From Neisseriaceae bacterium (GTDB taxonomy: Bacteria > Pseudomonadota > Gammaproteobacteria > Burkholderiales > UBA11063), in assembly GCA_947454215.1 (NCBI GenBank), contig CANGJN010000057.1, positions 1-5,534 on the forward strand: a stretch of 5,534 nucleotides of DNA, in the 5' to 3' direction. Positions 1 through 5,534 of the stretch are shown piece by piece. The translations under genes and the position numbers were made by a program. Position 1 is the first letter of the stretch; each line of letters begins with the position of its first letter. Under the pieces are notes generated by a model. That model was not told the DNA's origin, did not search any database, and was given only the letters and a program-made list of their open reading frames with translations.

Positions 1-2295
1 AGTAAAAATAGGTATGAAATTTATAATATTACTCAACAAATGGTAAATATTTCAAAATTAATTAATCATAATGGAATTAATATTCCAACTAAAAACAAGG
101 ATAGATTAATAAACCTAGTAACTAATGCAACAAAAGATATTAAAATTAACTTAAACTATGAAGATGAGAATTTAATTTCTATTCCATCTAGTAATAAAAT
201 TTATGTTCGATTAGATTTATTAAATAGCAATTTGAATTTTGAGATTTTATATCAGCCTTTTGCACCTTATGAAGAAGATTTTTATGATCCTGGAGTTGGA
301 ACAAAGCAGATTATTATTAAAAATGATGTTAATATTAGACAAAAGATAGTTAGAGATTTTAAATCAGAGTTAGACCTTTTTAAAGATTTAGTAGAAAGTT
401 GCCCTACAATAAAGGATAATAAATCAAATAATTTCGAAATTGTTAGTTTAGAAAATAGTTTATTAGCCTTAGAAGAACTTTATGCGTATAAGGAGTCTGG
501 TAAAGATATTATATTGCAGTGGTTAAAAGGAGATTCATTAACTTTAAGAAAAAAAATAAGTTATAATAATTTAAGTTTTAAAATTAAAGGATCAAATAAT
601 TACTTTGAATATGAGGGGCATATAGACTTAGAGGATGGAAATGTTTTATCAATTAATAAGTTACTTGAAAAATTAGATAACTCCCAGAATAGTAGGTTTA
701 TAACGCTAGATGATGGAAGTTTTGTAAGGGTTTCTAATACTTTAAAAAAACAGTTACAAGAGTTAAGTCAAATAAGTAATAAAAATAAAGTATTTAATTT
801 AAGTACTGATATTTTAGAGAATATTATTAAATCAGCACATAATGTTGAGTTGGATAATAAGTGGACAGAACATATAAAGAAAATTGAAAGTTTTAAATTA
901 CATAACCCTAAAGTTCCAAGTACCTTAAAGACTAAGTTACGTGATTATCAATTAGAGGGATTTAAATACCTTTCTAGGTTAGCTAATTGGGGTATTGGTA
1001 CCTGTTTAGCTGATGATATGGGTTTGGGTAAGACAGTACAGGCAATTGCTCTTATATTGGAAAGAGCAAAACATGGACCAACATTAGTTATTGCACCAAC
1101 AAGTGTATGTTTTAATTGGGTTCAAGAGATAGAAAAGTTTGCTCCTTCATTAAATGTATATATTGCTTATGAATTAAAAAATAGAGAAAAAGATGTTAGT
1201 AGATTAGGTAAAAAAGATATATTGATTTGTAGTTATGGTCTATTAACTTCCATAGAGAATATCTTACAAGAAAAACAATGGAATCTTGTTATATTAGATG
1301 AGGCACAGGCTATTAAGAATTTTAATACCAAACGTTGGGGGGCTGTATCTAAATTAAATTCTTCTGTAAGGTTAGCACTAACTGGTACTCCTATAGAAAA
1401 TCATTTAGGAGAGTTATGGAGTATATTTCATTTTCTTAATCCAGGCTTACTTGGCACATTAAAGCATTTTCAAACTAAATTCATTACACCTATTAATAAC
1501 TCTGAAGAATTGGCTAAAATTTCATTAAAAAATATAGTTAAACCTTATATTTTAAGAAGAACTAAGTCACAAGTTTTAACTGAATTACCAGAAAAAATAG
1601 AAACATCTATATTTGTTGAACTTAGTTCAGAGGAAAGATTTTTTTATCAAGCACTTCAACGAAAAGCTATTGATAATTTAAAAGGACTTACAGACAATAA
1701 TAATAGATTTGTAATTTTATCAGAGTTGACTAAATTAAGGCAGGCTTGTTGTCACTCTACCTTAATTGATCCTTCAATTAATCTAGATAATAGTAAATTA
1801 GAAGTATTTATGAATTTAGTTATTGAGTTGAAAGAAAATAATCATAAGGCTTTAGTATTTAGCCAATATGTTCGATATCTAGATATAGTCGGTAAAATTT
1901 TAAAAGATAAGGGTTTTAAGTATAAATACATAGATGGTTCTACGAAAGTTTCAGATAGAAAAAAAGCGGTAGAGGAATTTCAATCTGGTGATGGAGATTT
2001 ATTTTTAATAAGTTTAAAGGCAGGAGGAACAGGTCTTAATTTAACTGAGGCAGATTATGTGATAATATTAGATCCTTGGTGGAACCCCGCAGTTGAAGAT
2101 CAGGCATCTGGTAGGGCTCATCGTATTGGTCAAAAGAGACCTGTTACTGTATATCGATTAATTACAAAAAATACTATTGAAGAAAAAATTATAAATTTAC
2201 ATCAGAGTAAAAGAGATTTAGCTGGAGATTTATTGGAAGGCCAAGATATAGGTGGAAAATTAACAGATGAGGATTTAGTTGCATTAATAAAATAG
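1..2295 (+). CDS. SNF2-family DEAD/DEAH-type ATPase, C-terminal part (5' end outside window)
   Basis: This is a bacterial Swi2/Snf2 ATPase, a superfamily 2 double-stranded-DNA translocase that remodels protein-DNA complexes using ATP; its specific target is unknown. In the 764 visible residues, a bacterial SNF2-associated region (about 120-250, with YFEYEGHIDLEDG near 201 and DDGSFVRV near 237) precedes the ATPase core. All core motifs are intact: Q motif DYQLEGF (Gln317), Walker A DMGLGKT (Lys344), DEAQ (433-436), TGTPIEN (461-467), LRRTK (518-522), KALVFSQY (616-623), GGTGLNL, and QASGRAHRIGQ (701-711). The stop is TAG at 2293. The frame has no stop back to base 1, and the first ATG (40) has no Shine-Dalgarno and sits inside continuous coding-like sequence. 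The true start is therefore probably upstream; related bacterial proteins are often 1000 residues or more and may carry an N-terminal SWIM zinc finger, not visible here. The family is sure; the cellular role is not. Confidence 0.93.
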   Translation, partial: SKNRYEIYNITQQMVNISKLINHNGINIPTKNKDRLINLVTNATKDIKINLNYEDENLISIPSSNKIYVRLDLLNSNLNFEILYQPFAPYEEDFYDPGVGTKQIIIKNDVNIRQKIVRDFKSELDLFKDLVESCPTIKDNKSNNFEIVSLENSLLALEELYAYKESGKDIILQWLKGDSLTLRKKISYNNLSFKIKGSNNYFEYEGHIDLEDGNVLSINKLLEKLDNSQNSRFITLDDGSFVRVSNTLKKQLQELSQISNKNKVFNLSTDILENIIKSAHNVELDNKWTEHIKKIESFKLHNPKVPSTLKTKLRDYQLEGFKYLSRLANWGIGTCLADDMGLGKTVQAIALILERAKHGPTLVIAPTSVCFNWVQEIEKFAPSLNVYIAYELKNREKDVSRLGKKDILICSYGLLTSIENILQEKQWNLVILDEAQAIKNFNTKRWGAVSKLNSSVRLALTGTPIENHLGELWSIFHFLNPGLLGTLKHFQTKFITPINNSEELAKISLKNIVKPYILRRTKSQVLTELPEKIETSIFVELSSEERFFYQALQRKAIDNLKGLTDNNNRFVILSELTKLRQACCHSTLIDPSINLDNSKLEVFMNLVIELKENNHKALVFSQYVRYLDIVGKILKDKGFKYKYIDGSTKVSDRKKAVEEFQSGDGDLFLISLKAGGTGLNLTEADYVIILDPWWNPAVEDQASGRAHRIGQKRPVTVYRLITKNTIEEKIINLHQSKRDLAGDLLEGQDIGGKLTDEDLVALIK

Positions 2296-2298
2296 TAA

Positions 2299-2329
2299 TT
2301 GCCATTCGACTTTAAAGGTGTTGTATAAT
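2299..2329 (+). promoter_or_regulatory. Candidate sigma70 promoter behind the SNF2 gene
   Basis: TTGCCA (2299-2304, one mismatch to TTGACA) and a perfect TATAAT (2324-2329) are separated by 19 bp, slightly longer than the optimal 17. It begins four bases after the SNF2 stop and points into the decayed transposase region. It could be the old promoter of that element or of a lost gene. In sequence this AT-rich, chance -10 boxes are common, so the call rests mainly on the paired -35. Confidence 0.4.
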
Positions 2330-2401
2330 ATATATTTGTAGAGTGATCAAAAAAAGCAATTTCGTAAACTTTTTGTATTTGTAGCTATTAAAGTTAAATG
2401 A

Positions 2402-2775
2402 TTAAAAAAATTAATGAATTGGAAATTTTTAAAAGATGTTGGAGTAAAATTTAATTAAATATTTGATCCAGTACAGAGATAGTGAAAATTTAGTTTACCT
2501 GATTGTTAAATAAGTAGATTAGTTCTAATGGAATATCCTTCCTTATTAAAATTTGATTAAGATACAGTGATATGCCAATTGATAAGAAATTTAGAGAATA
2601 ATTAGATGAAATTAATTTTAAATTATATTACTCGATTTTTTCAAAAGTATTGATAATCCAAACCTAACTCGAATTAGTAATTAAATCCAAACAAATATTT
2701 GATGTTGAGATTAAAAAATTGCACTATATAATCATTTAAAAAATAATCATAATTTGATATATCACACTTTGACCA
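2402..2775 (+). pseudogene. Degraded DDE transposase remnant (ISNCY/IS4-like), N-terminal part
   Basis: This is a dead transposase fragment. Frame 2 (from about 2402, ATG at 2414) reads, with stops at 2456, 2480, 2483, 2507 and 2558, the pieces FDPVQR, KFSLPDC and MEYPSLLKFD. From my memory of the family, these follow the N-terminal pattern of a group of ISNCY-type transposases (basic linker, then Y-S/T-L-x-D-A/C, then K-x-PSLLKF). Only 14 nt later the match resumes in frame 1 at 2572 with MPIDKKFRE, a stop at 2599, then LDEINFKLYYSIFSKVL. The family motif there is roughly P-x-D-x-x-x-RE-x-LDE-(V/I)-(D/N). The linker expected between the two blocks is about 13-17 residues longer, so a deletion plus frameshift is inferred. 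A weaker continuation in frame 3 from 2715 may match the block before the catalytic region. The catalytic domain is absent, so the copy cannot be active. The family assignment is from memory and unsearched; the right boundary is approximate. Confidence 0.62.
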
Positions 2776-2874
2776 AAACAACATCACAAACTAGATGAAG
2801 CAACATATGAAGAATTTATCCAAGAGGTTAATGAAAATATTGATGAAAATAAATACGATTTAATTTATGAATAA
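2773..2874 (+). pseudogene. Unidentified coding-like fragment, possible 3' end of a lost gene
   Basis: This open stretch of 33 codons runs from just after a TGA (2770) to TAA (2872-2874). It encodes an acidic, helix-like peptide containing LDEATYEEFIQEVNEN and ending KYDLIYE. Its composition looks like real protein, unlike the surrounding AT-rich noise. It has no ATG, GTG or TTG start and no ribosome binding site, so it is more likely the tail of a decayed or truncated gene than a small gene. I do not recognise the family, and it does not obviously continue the transposase to its left. Chance is possible, because GAA- and AAT-rich sequence easily yields such peptides. Confidence 0.3.
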
Positions 2875-2904
2875 ATCAAAATTTGGCACTCACTCAAATA
2901 CAGG

Positions 2905-3108
2905 TTATGGTTGTTTTGGCTGTAGGACAAAACCTATAATTGACATATCGGTATGAAAATTTCCATCTTTATTCTGCCGCTCGTAATAAACATAGGTACA
3001 AGTTTCATTTAATTTTGCTAAATGTTGACTCTAAATGTATAAGTACACTCCTAAATGAGTTGTAATTGGATAATTCTGATAAAAGATACTAGTAATTGTT
3101 GATGGCAT
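2905..3108 (-). pseudogene. Unidentified reverse-strand coding-like remnant with internal stop
   Basis: On the minus strand an ATG at 3108-3106 opens a 68-codon frame to TAA (2907-2905), interrupted by one TAG (3033-3031). Before the TAG it reads MPSTITSIFYQNYP and so on; after it come 41 residues including TCTYVYYERQNKDGNFHTD and then SIIGFVLQPKQP. The mix of Cys, Tyr, Arg, Gly and charged residues looks like a true soluble protein and is unlike a translation of random AT-rich DNA. The frame stays coding-like for a few residues past the TAA (PVFE, stop, VPNFDLFIN). I see no recognisable domain. It may be a fragment of a lost chromosomal gene or of a second mobile element inserted the other way round. 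The internal TAG could be a decayed CAG. No Shine-Dalgarno supports the ATG. Confidence 0.38.
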
Positions 3109-3249
3109 GATTAAAAAACAGTGACAGAAAGTATTTATATTTCTAAATTATGCAACTTTTCATTAGAGTTGAGTCCAACTGAACGGTTATTTCATACAAC
3201 TATTTGGTTACTTTAACTGTTAATAAAATAGTTTTTATAGAATAAAAAA

Positions 3250-3741
3250 ATGTGTATTCAAATTATATCATTTGTTGTTGCTTTAAATCAAGATAGAGTT
3301 ATTGGTAAAAACAATAGTTTACCTTGGCATATTCCAGAGGATCTAAAACATTTTAAAGCGGTTACTTTAAATAAGCCAATTGTAATGGGAAGAAAAACCT
3401 TTGAATCTATAAATAGAGTTTTACCATTTCGAAGAAATATAGTTCTAACTACACAAAAAGATTGGAATTTTGATAATGTTGAAGTATATCATAATATCGA
3501 TGACTTGTTAAAGAGTAATACTCATGAGAAAGAAATCTGTATAATTGGTGGAAGTGAAATCTTTAAACAATTTTTACATAAGGTAAATAAATTATATCTA
3601 ACCGTGGTTGATTACCATGTTGACAATCCTGATGTATTTTTCCCTATAATTGATCTTAAAAATTGGAGATTAGAAAGCCAAAATGAGATAATTTCTTCAA
3701 ATCAAATTAAATGTTTATTTTATGAATATGGTAAGATTTAA
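3250..3741 (+). CDS. folA: Dihydrofolate reductase
   Basis: This enzyme reduces 7,8-dihydrofolate to tetrahydrofolate with NADPH in the cytosol, sustaining thymidylate, purine and methionine synthesis; it is the trimethoprim target. The 163 residues match the usual length (159 in E. coli). Visible motifs in order are VVALNQDRVIGKNNSLPW (9-26, substrate and Met20-type loop, with Leu24 where E. coli has Met20), IPEDLKHFK with Asp31 at the catalytic acid position (E. coli Asp27), VMGRKTFESI (NADPH site), LPFRRNIVLT, and IIGGSEIFKQFL, the conserved Gly-Gly block. The ATG at 3250 is the only usable start, because a TAG lies four codons upstream. It adds about four residues to the E. coli N terminus and is preceded by an A-run with no clear Shine-Dalgarno, so initiation may rely on an unstructured A-rich leader. 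I see no convincing promoter; TAAAAT at 3224-3229 is a weak -10 without a good -35. The gene follows decayed DNA, so it is probably transcribed alone. Confidence 0.96.
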   Translation: MCIQIISFVVALNQDRVIGKNNSLPWHIPEDLKHFKAVTLNKPIVMGRKTFESINRVLPFRRNIVLTTQKDWNFDNVEVYHNIDDLLKSNTHEKEICIIGGSEIFKQFLHKVNKLYLTVVDYHVDNPDVFFPIIDLKNWRLESQNEIISSNQIKCLFYEYGKI

Positions 3742-3748
3742 TAAAATG

Positions 3749-3757
3749 TGGTATAAT
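3749..3757 (+). promoter_or_regulatory. Extended -10 promoter for the ndk-rlmN-ispG cluster
   Basis: TGG followed by a perfect TATAAT (3752-3757) forms a consensus extended -10 element (TGnTATAAT) eight bases after the folA stop. The expected -35 position (about 3729-3734) falls inside the last folA codons and reads TGGTAA, a poor match, which extended -10 promoters tolerate. A start near 3764 would leave a leader of about 42 nt before the ndk ATG. The sequence is seen directly; its activity is inferred. Confidence 0.6.
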
Positions 3758-3795
3758 AACTATTTGAATTTTAAATAATAATTTAATAATTTTTT

Positions 3796-3800
3796 AGGAA
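3796..3800 (+). promoter_or_regulatory. Ribosome binding site of ndk
   Basis: AGGAA lies six bases before the ATG at 3806, a well-placed Shine-Dalgarno core. It is the clearest one in the window and supports the chosen ndk start. Confidence 0.75.
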
Positions 3801-3805
3801 TATTT

Positions 3806-4228
3806 ATGAAATTAGAAAGAACTTTATCGATAATTAAACCTGATGCTGTTGCAAAAAATGTTATAGGCAAGATATATTCTAAATTTGAAGAAAACGGTTT
3901 AAAAATAGTCGCAGCTAAGATGAAACATTTAACTTTAACTGAGGCACAGCAGTTCTATTCAGTACATAAAGATAGAGGTTTTTTTAAAGACTTGGTAACT
4001 TTTATGGTATCTGGTCAAGTTATGATACAAGTATTAGAGGGTGAAAATGCTATAGAAAAAAATCGTAATCTTATGGGTGCTACTAATCCTAAAGAAGCTA
4101 AACATGGAACGATAAGAGCTGAATTCGCTGATAGTATTGATGCAAATGCTGTTCATGGATCTGATAGTTTGGAAAATGCAAAAACTGAAATAGCTTTTTT
4201 CTTTTCAACTTCAGAATTATCTTCATAA
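3806..4228 (+). CDS. ndk: Nucleoside diphosphate kinase
   Basis: This enzyme transfers the gamma phosphate from ATP to other (d)NDPs through a phosphohistidine intermediate, balancing the NTP and dNTP pools; it is a cytosolic oligomer. The 140-residue length is typical (E. coli 143). Visible signatures are [18 protein letters not shown] at the N terminus (Lys11 is the conserved nucleotide-binding lysine), [40 protein letters not shown], and [12 protein letters not shown], which contains active-site His117. The ATG is preceded by AGGAA at good spacing. An extended -10 promoter lies about 50 bp upstream. The stop is followed after 23 bp by rlmN without a terminator, so the two are probably co-transcribed, as in many gammaproteobacteria where ndk precedes rlmN. 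Nothing unusual is seen. Confidence 0.98.
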   Translation: MKLERTLSIIKPDAVAKNVIGKIYSKFEENGLKIVAAKMKHLTLTEAQQFYSVHKDRGFFKDLVTFMVSGQVMIQVLEGENAIEKNRNLMGATNPKEAKHGTIRAEFADSIDANAVHGSDSLENAKTEIAFFFSTSELSS

Positions 4229-4237
4229 TTAATTTAG

Positions 4238-4243
4238 ATAGGT
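4238..4243 (+). promoter_or_regulatory. Ribosome binding site supporting the TTG start of rlmN
   Basis: GATAGG, with the AGG core at 4240-4242, sits nine bases before TTG at 4252. A TAA at 4243-4245 closes the frame upstream, leaving TTG as the only plausible initiator: the first in-frame ATG lies well inside the conserved N-terminal domain. Confidence 0.55.
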
Positions 4244-4251
4244 AAAAAATA

Positions 4252-5340
4252 TTGGATAAAATAAATTTACTTGATTTGACTTTAAATCAATTGGAAACAT
4301 TTTTTGTTTCAATTGGAGAACCAAAATTTAGAGCTAAGCAGGTATTTAGGTGGGTTCATGTCTATGGTGTTATAGACTTCAATTCAATGACTGATATTGC
4401 TAAGTCATTACAAACTAAGTTAAATGATATCGCTTATATTTGTATTCCAGAAATATATTCCGAACATGTATCAAGTGATGGAGTTATAAAGTGGGTTTTA
4501 AAGGTTGACTCATTAAATAAAATTGAAACAGTATTTATACCTGAGGATAATAGGGGCACTCTTTGTGTTTCCTCTCAAGTTGGTTGTGCATTAGAGTGTC
4601 AGTTTTGTTCTACAGGTAGACAGGGTTTCAATCGTAATCTCTCAACAGGAGAAATAATTTCTCAACTATGGATTGCAAATAAAAAATTAAGAAGTAATTA
4701 TAAATCAGATAAAGTTATTACTAATGTAGTTTTTATGGGAATGGGAGAACCATTAGCAAATTATAATAATGTATTAAATGCTATAACTATAATGTTAGAT
4801 AATAATGCTTATAATCTATCTAAAAGAAAACTTACCTTGTCTACTAGTGGAGTTATTCCTGGTATTAATAAATTAAGAGATGACTGCCCTGTATCTTTAG
4901 CTATTAGTTTGCATGCATCTAATGATGTAGTTAGAAATGAGATTATTCCATTAAATAAAAAATATCCAATAGTCCAATTAATAGATACCTGTAGGAGTTA
5001 TATCAAGAGTTCTCCTAAAAATTATATTACTTTCGAATATGTTATGCTAAAAGGCGTAAATGATAATTTAGAATATGCAAAAGAATTAATAGATTTGGTA
5101 CAAGGATTACCTTCAAAGTTTAATTTGATTCCATTTAACTCTTTTCCAAATTCAGGATTTGAAAGTTCAAGTAGAAATCAGATAGTTAAGTTTCAAAGGA
5201 TTTTGCAAGAGGCAGGATTAATTACAACCATTAGAAAAACTAGAGGAGATAGTATAGATGCAGCATGTGGACAGTTGGTTGGCAATGTAAAAGATAAAAC
5301 TAAGCGTCAAGAAAAATGGGGGACTATAAAAATAATTTAA
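4252..5340 (+). CDS. rlmN: 23S rRNA (adenine-2503-C2)/tRNA (adenine-37-C2) methyltransferase, radical SAM
   Basis: RlmN methylates C2 of A2503 in 23S rRNA and of A37 in some tRNAs using two SAM molecules and a [4Fe-4S] cluster, tuning the peptide exit tunnel and decoding fidelity. The 362 residues are near the family norm (E. coli 384, which has an extra N-terminal leader). An N-terminal helical domain (INLLDL, then FRAKQVFRWVH, then MTDIAKSL) precedes the radical SAM barrel. The cluster motif CX3CX2C is Cys112, Cys116 and Cys119. The methyl-carrying and resolving cysteines correspond to Cys339 (in DAACGQL) and Cys105 (in LCVSSQVGC), and Glu92 matches the proposed E. coli general base Glu105. 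GMGEP and LSTSGVIPG are also present. The start is TTG, which may lower expression; it is required because a stop lies three codons upstream and the conserved domain begins at once. Cfr-type resistance methyltransferase is the main alternative, but the sequence follows E. coli RlmN closely. Confidence 0.97.
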   Translation: MDKINLLDLTLNQLETFFVSIGEPKFRAKQVFRWVHVYGVIDFNSMTDIAKSLQTKLNDIAYICIPEIYSEHVSSDGVIKWVLKVDSLNKIETVFIPEDNRGTLCVSSQVGCALECQFCSTGRQGFNRNLSTGEIISQLWIANKKLRSNYKSDKVITNVVFMGMGEPLANYNNVLNAITIMLDNNAYNLSKRKLTLSTSGVIPGINKLRDDCPVSLAISLHASNDVVRNEIIPLNKKYPIVQLIDTCRSYIKSSPKNYITFEYVMLKGVNDNLEYAKELIDLVQGLPSKFNLIPFNSFPNSGFESSSRNQIVKFQRILQEAGLITTIRKTRGDSIDAACGQLVGNVKDKTKRQEKWGTIKII

Positions 5341-5354
5341 TATGAAAGAAATCT

Positions 5355-5534
5355 ATGATAACTAGGAGAGAGACATTTTCTGTAGAAGTCGGGAATAAAA
5401 TGATTGGTAGCGATTATCCTATTCTAATTCAATCTATGACTAATACTGATACTGAAAATATAGAAGAAACTGTTAATCAAATAATTGAATTATATAAGGC
5501 CGGTTCTGAAATTGTAAGAGTTACTGTTAATACT
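5355..5534 (+). CDS. ispG: 4-hydroxy-3-methylbut-2-enyl diphosphate synthase (HMB-PP synthase), N-terminal 60 residues
   Basis: IspG (GcpE) is the iron-sulfur enzyme that reductively opens MEcPP to HMBPP, the penultimate step of the MEP isoprenoid pathway. Only the first 60 codons are inside the window; the gene runs off the right edge. The visible part reads MITRRETFSVEVGNKMIG, then PILIQSMTNTDT, ETVNQIIELYKAGSEIVRVT and VNT. This is the conserved start of the TIM-barrel domain, including the IQSMTNTDT signature. The C-terminal cluster cysteines lie outside. ATG 5355 is the only in-frame start after a TGA at 5343. The Shine-Dalgarno is weak (GAAAG at 5344-5348 or nearby). The 14-bp gap after rlmN points to co-transcription with ndk and rlmN. 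In E. coli-like genomes pilF and rodZ lie between rlmN and ispG; here they are absent. Confidence 0.96.
   Translation, partial: MITRRETFSVEVGNKMIGSDYPILIQSMTNTDTENIEETVNQIIELYKAGSEIVRVTVNT

Larger units (their letters stand above)
2296..3249. other. Gene-free stretch of decayed sequence
   Basis: No intact gene is visible in these 954 bp. The left half contains a forward transposase remnant broken over three frames. The middle has a forward coding-like fragment ending at 2874. The right half has a reverse-strand coding-like fragment from 3108 down to 2905. I found no tRNA, no strong hairpin with a T-run, and no clear terminal inverted repeats or target duplication that would fix the edges of an insertion sequence. 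From about 3109 to 3249 nothing is recognisable beyond a short unsupported reading frame and the leader of folA. Confidence 0.7.

Noticed and set aside
2349..2375. A-rich tract and T-rich tract that could pair (AAAAAG with CTTTTT) after the SNF2 gene.
   Set aside because: The stem is almost entirely A-T with a long loop, too weak to call a terminator.
2880..2960. Forward frame containing GYGCFGC, suggesting a metal-binding cysteine motif.
   Set aside because: It is short and soon closed by a stop, and the reverse strand of the same DNA reads as a much more protein-like sequence.
3167..3180. Small hairpin AGTTG-AGTC-CAACT.
   Set aside because: The stem has only five pairs and no T-run follows, so it is not a convincing terminator or regulatory RNA.
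3121..3216. Short forward frame from GTG (31 residues, containing ELSPTERLFHTTIW) with protein-like composition.
   Set aside because: There is no ribosome binding site and no recognised family, and at this length chance cannot be excluded. It could at most be another decayed fragment.
2382..3220. Possible inverted repeat between TTAAAGTTA near 2388 and TTTAACTGTTA near 3212, as insertion-sequence ends.
   Set aside because: Only about 8-9 AT-rich bases match and there is no target duplication; expected by chance at this base composition.
3764..3792. Second promoter-like pair TTGAAT/TAATTT before ndk.
   Set aside because: The -10 is poor, and the implied transcription start would remove the ndk ribosome binding site.
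5342..5365. Seven-codon frame (ATG to TAG) overlapping the ispG start in another frame, like a leader peptide.
   Set aside because: It is very short, has no own ribosome binding site, and shows no attenuation-type codon run or hairpin. Such overlaps are common in AT-rich DNA.

Overview
The window looks like a piece of chromosome from an AT-rich (by eye roughly 30% GC) gammaproteobacterium. The closest E. coli-like signals are the RlmN and Ndk sequences and the ndk-rlmN-ispG gene order. The low GC, the decayed insertion sequence and the loss of genes normally found between rlmN and ispG fit a host-associated or genome-reduced lineage. Examples would be the SUP05/thiotrophic-symbiont group or another AT-rich symbiont or pathogen; this placement is inference and cannot be settled from 5.5 kb.

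Layout, left to right, all intact genes on the + strand. (1) Positions 1-2295: the C-terminal 764 residues of a bacterial SNF2-family ATPase. Its frame is open to the left edge, so the gene starts outside the window. (2) Positions 2296-3249: about 950 bp with no intact gene. This stretch is not featureless: it holds a wrecked transposase read in three forward frames with many stops, a short forward coding-like fragment, and a reverse-strand coding-like fragment with one internal stop. A good sigma70-like promoter sits at its left end, directly behind the SNF2 gene. (3) Positions 3250-3741: folA, dihydrofolate reductase. (4) Positions 3806-5534: a tight ndk, rlmN, ispG cluster with gaps of 23 and 14 bp, probably one operon read from an extended -10 promoter just after folA; ispG is cut by the right edge.

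The intact genes are core housekeeping: folate reduction (FolA), nucleotide triphosphate balancing (Ndk), 23S rRNA/tRNA adenine C2 methylation (RlmN) and isoprenoid precursor synthesis by the MEP pathway (IspG). The SNF2 protein is the least characterised intact gene. I found no CRISPR array, tRNA, rRNA, riboswitch, convincing rho-independent terminator or novel multi-gene system. The most informative region for a second look is the 2296-3249 graveyard.
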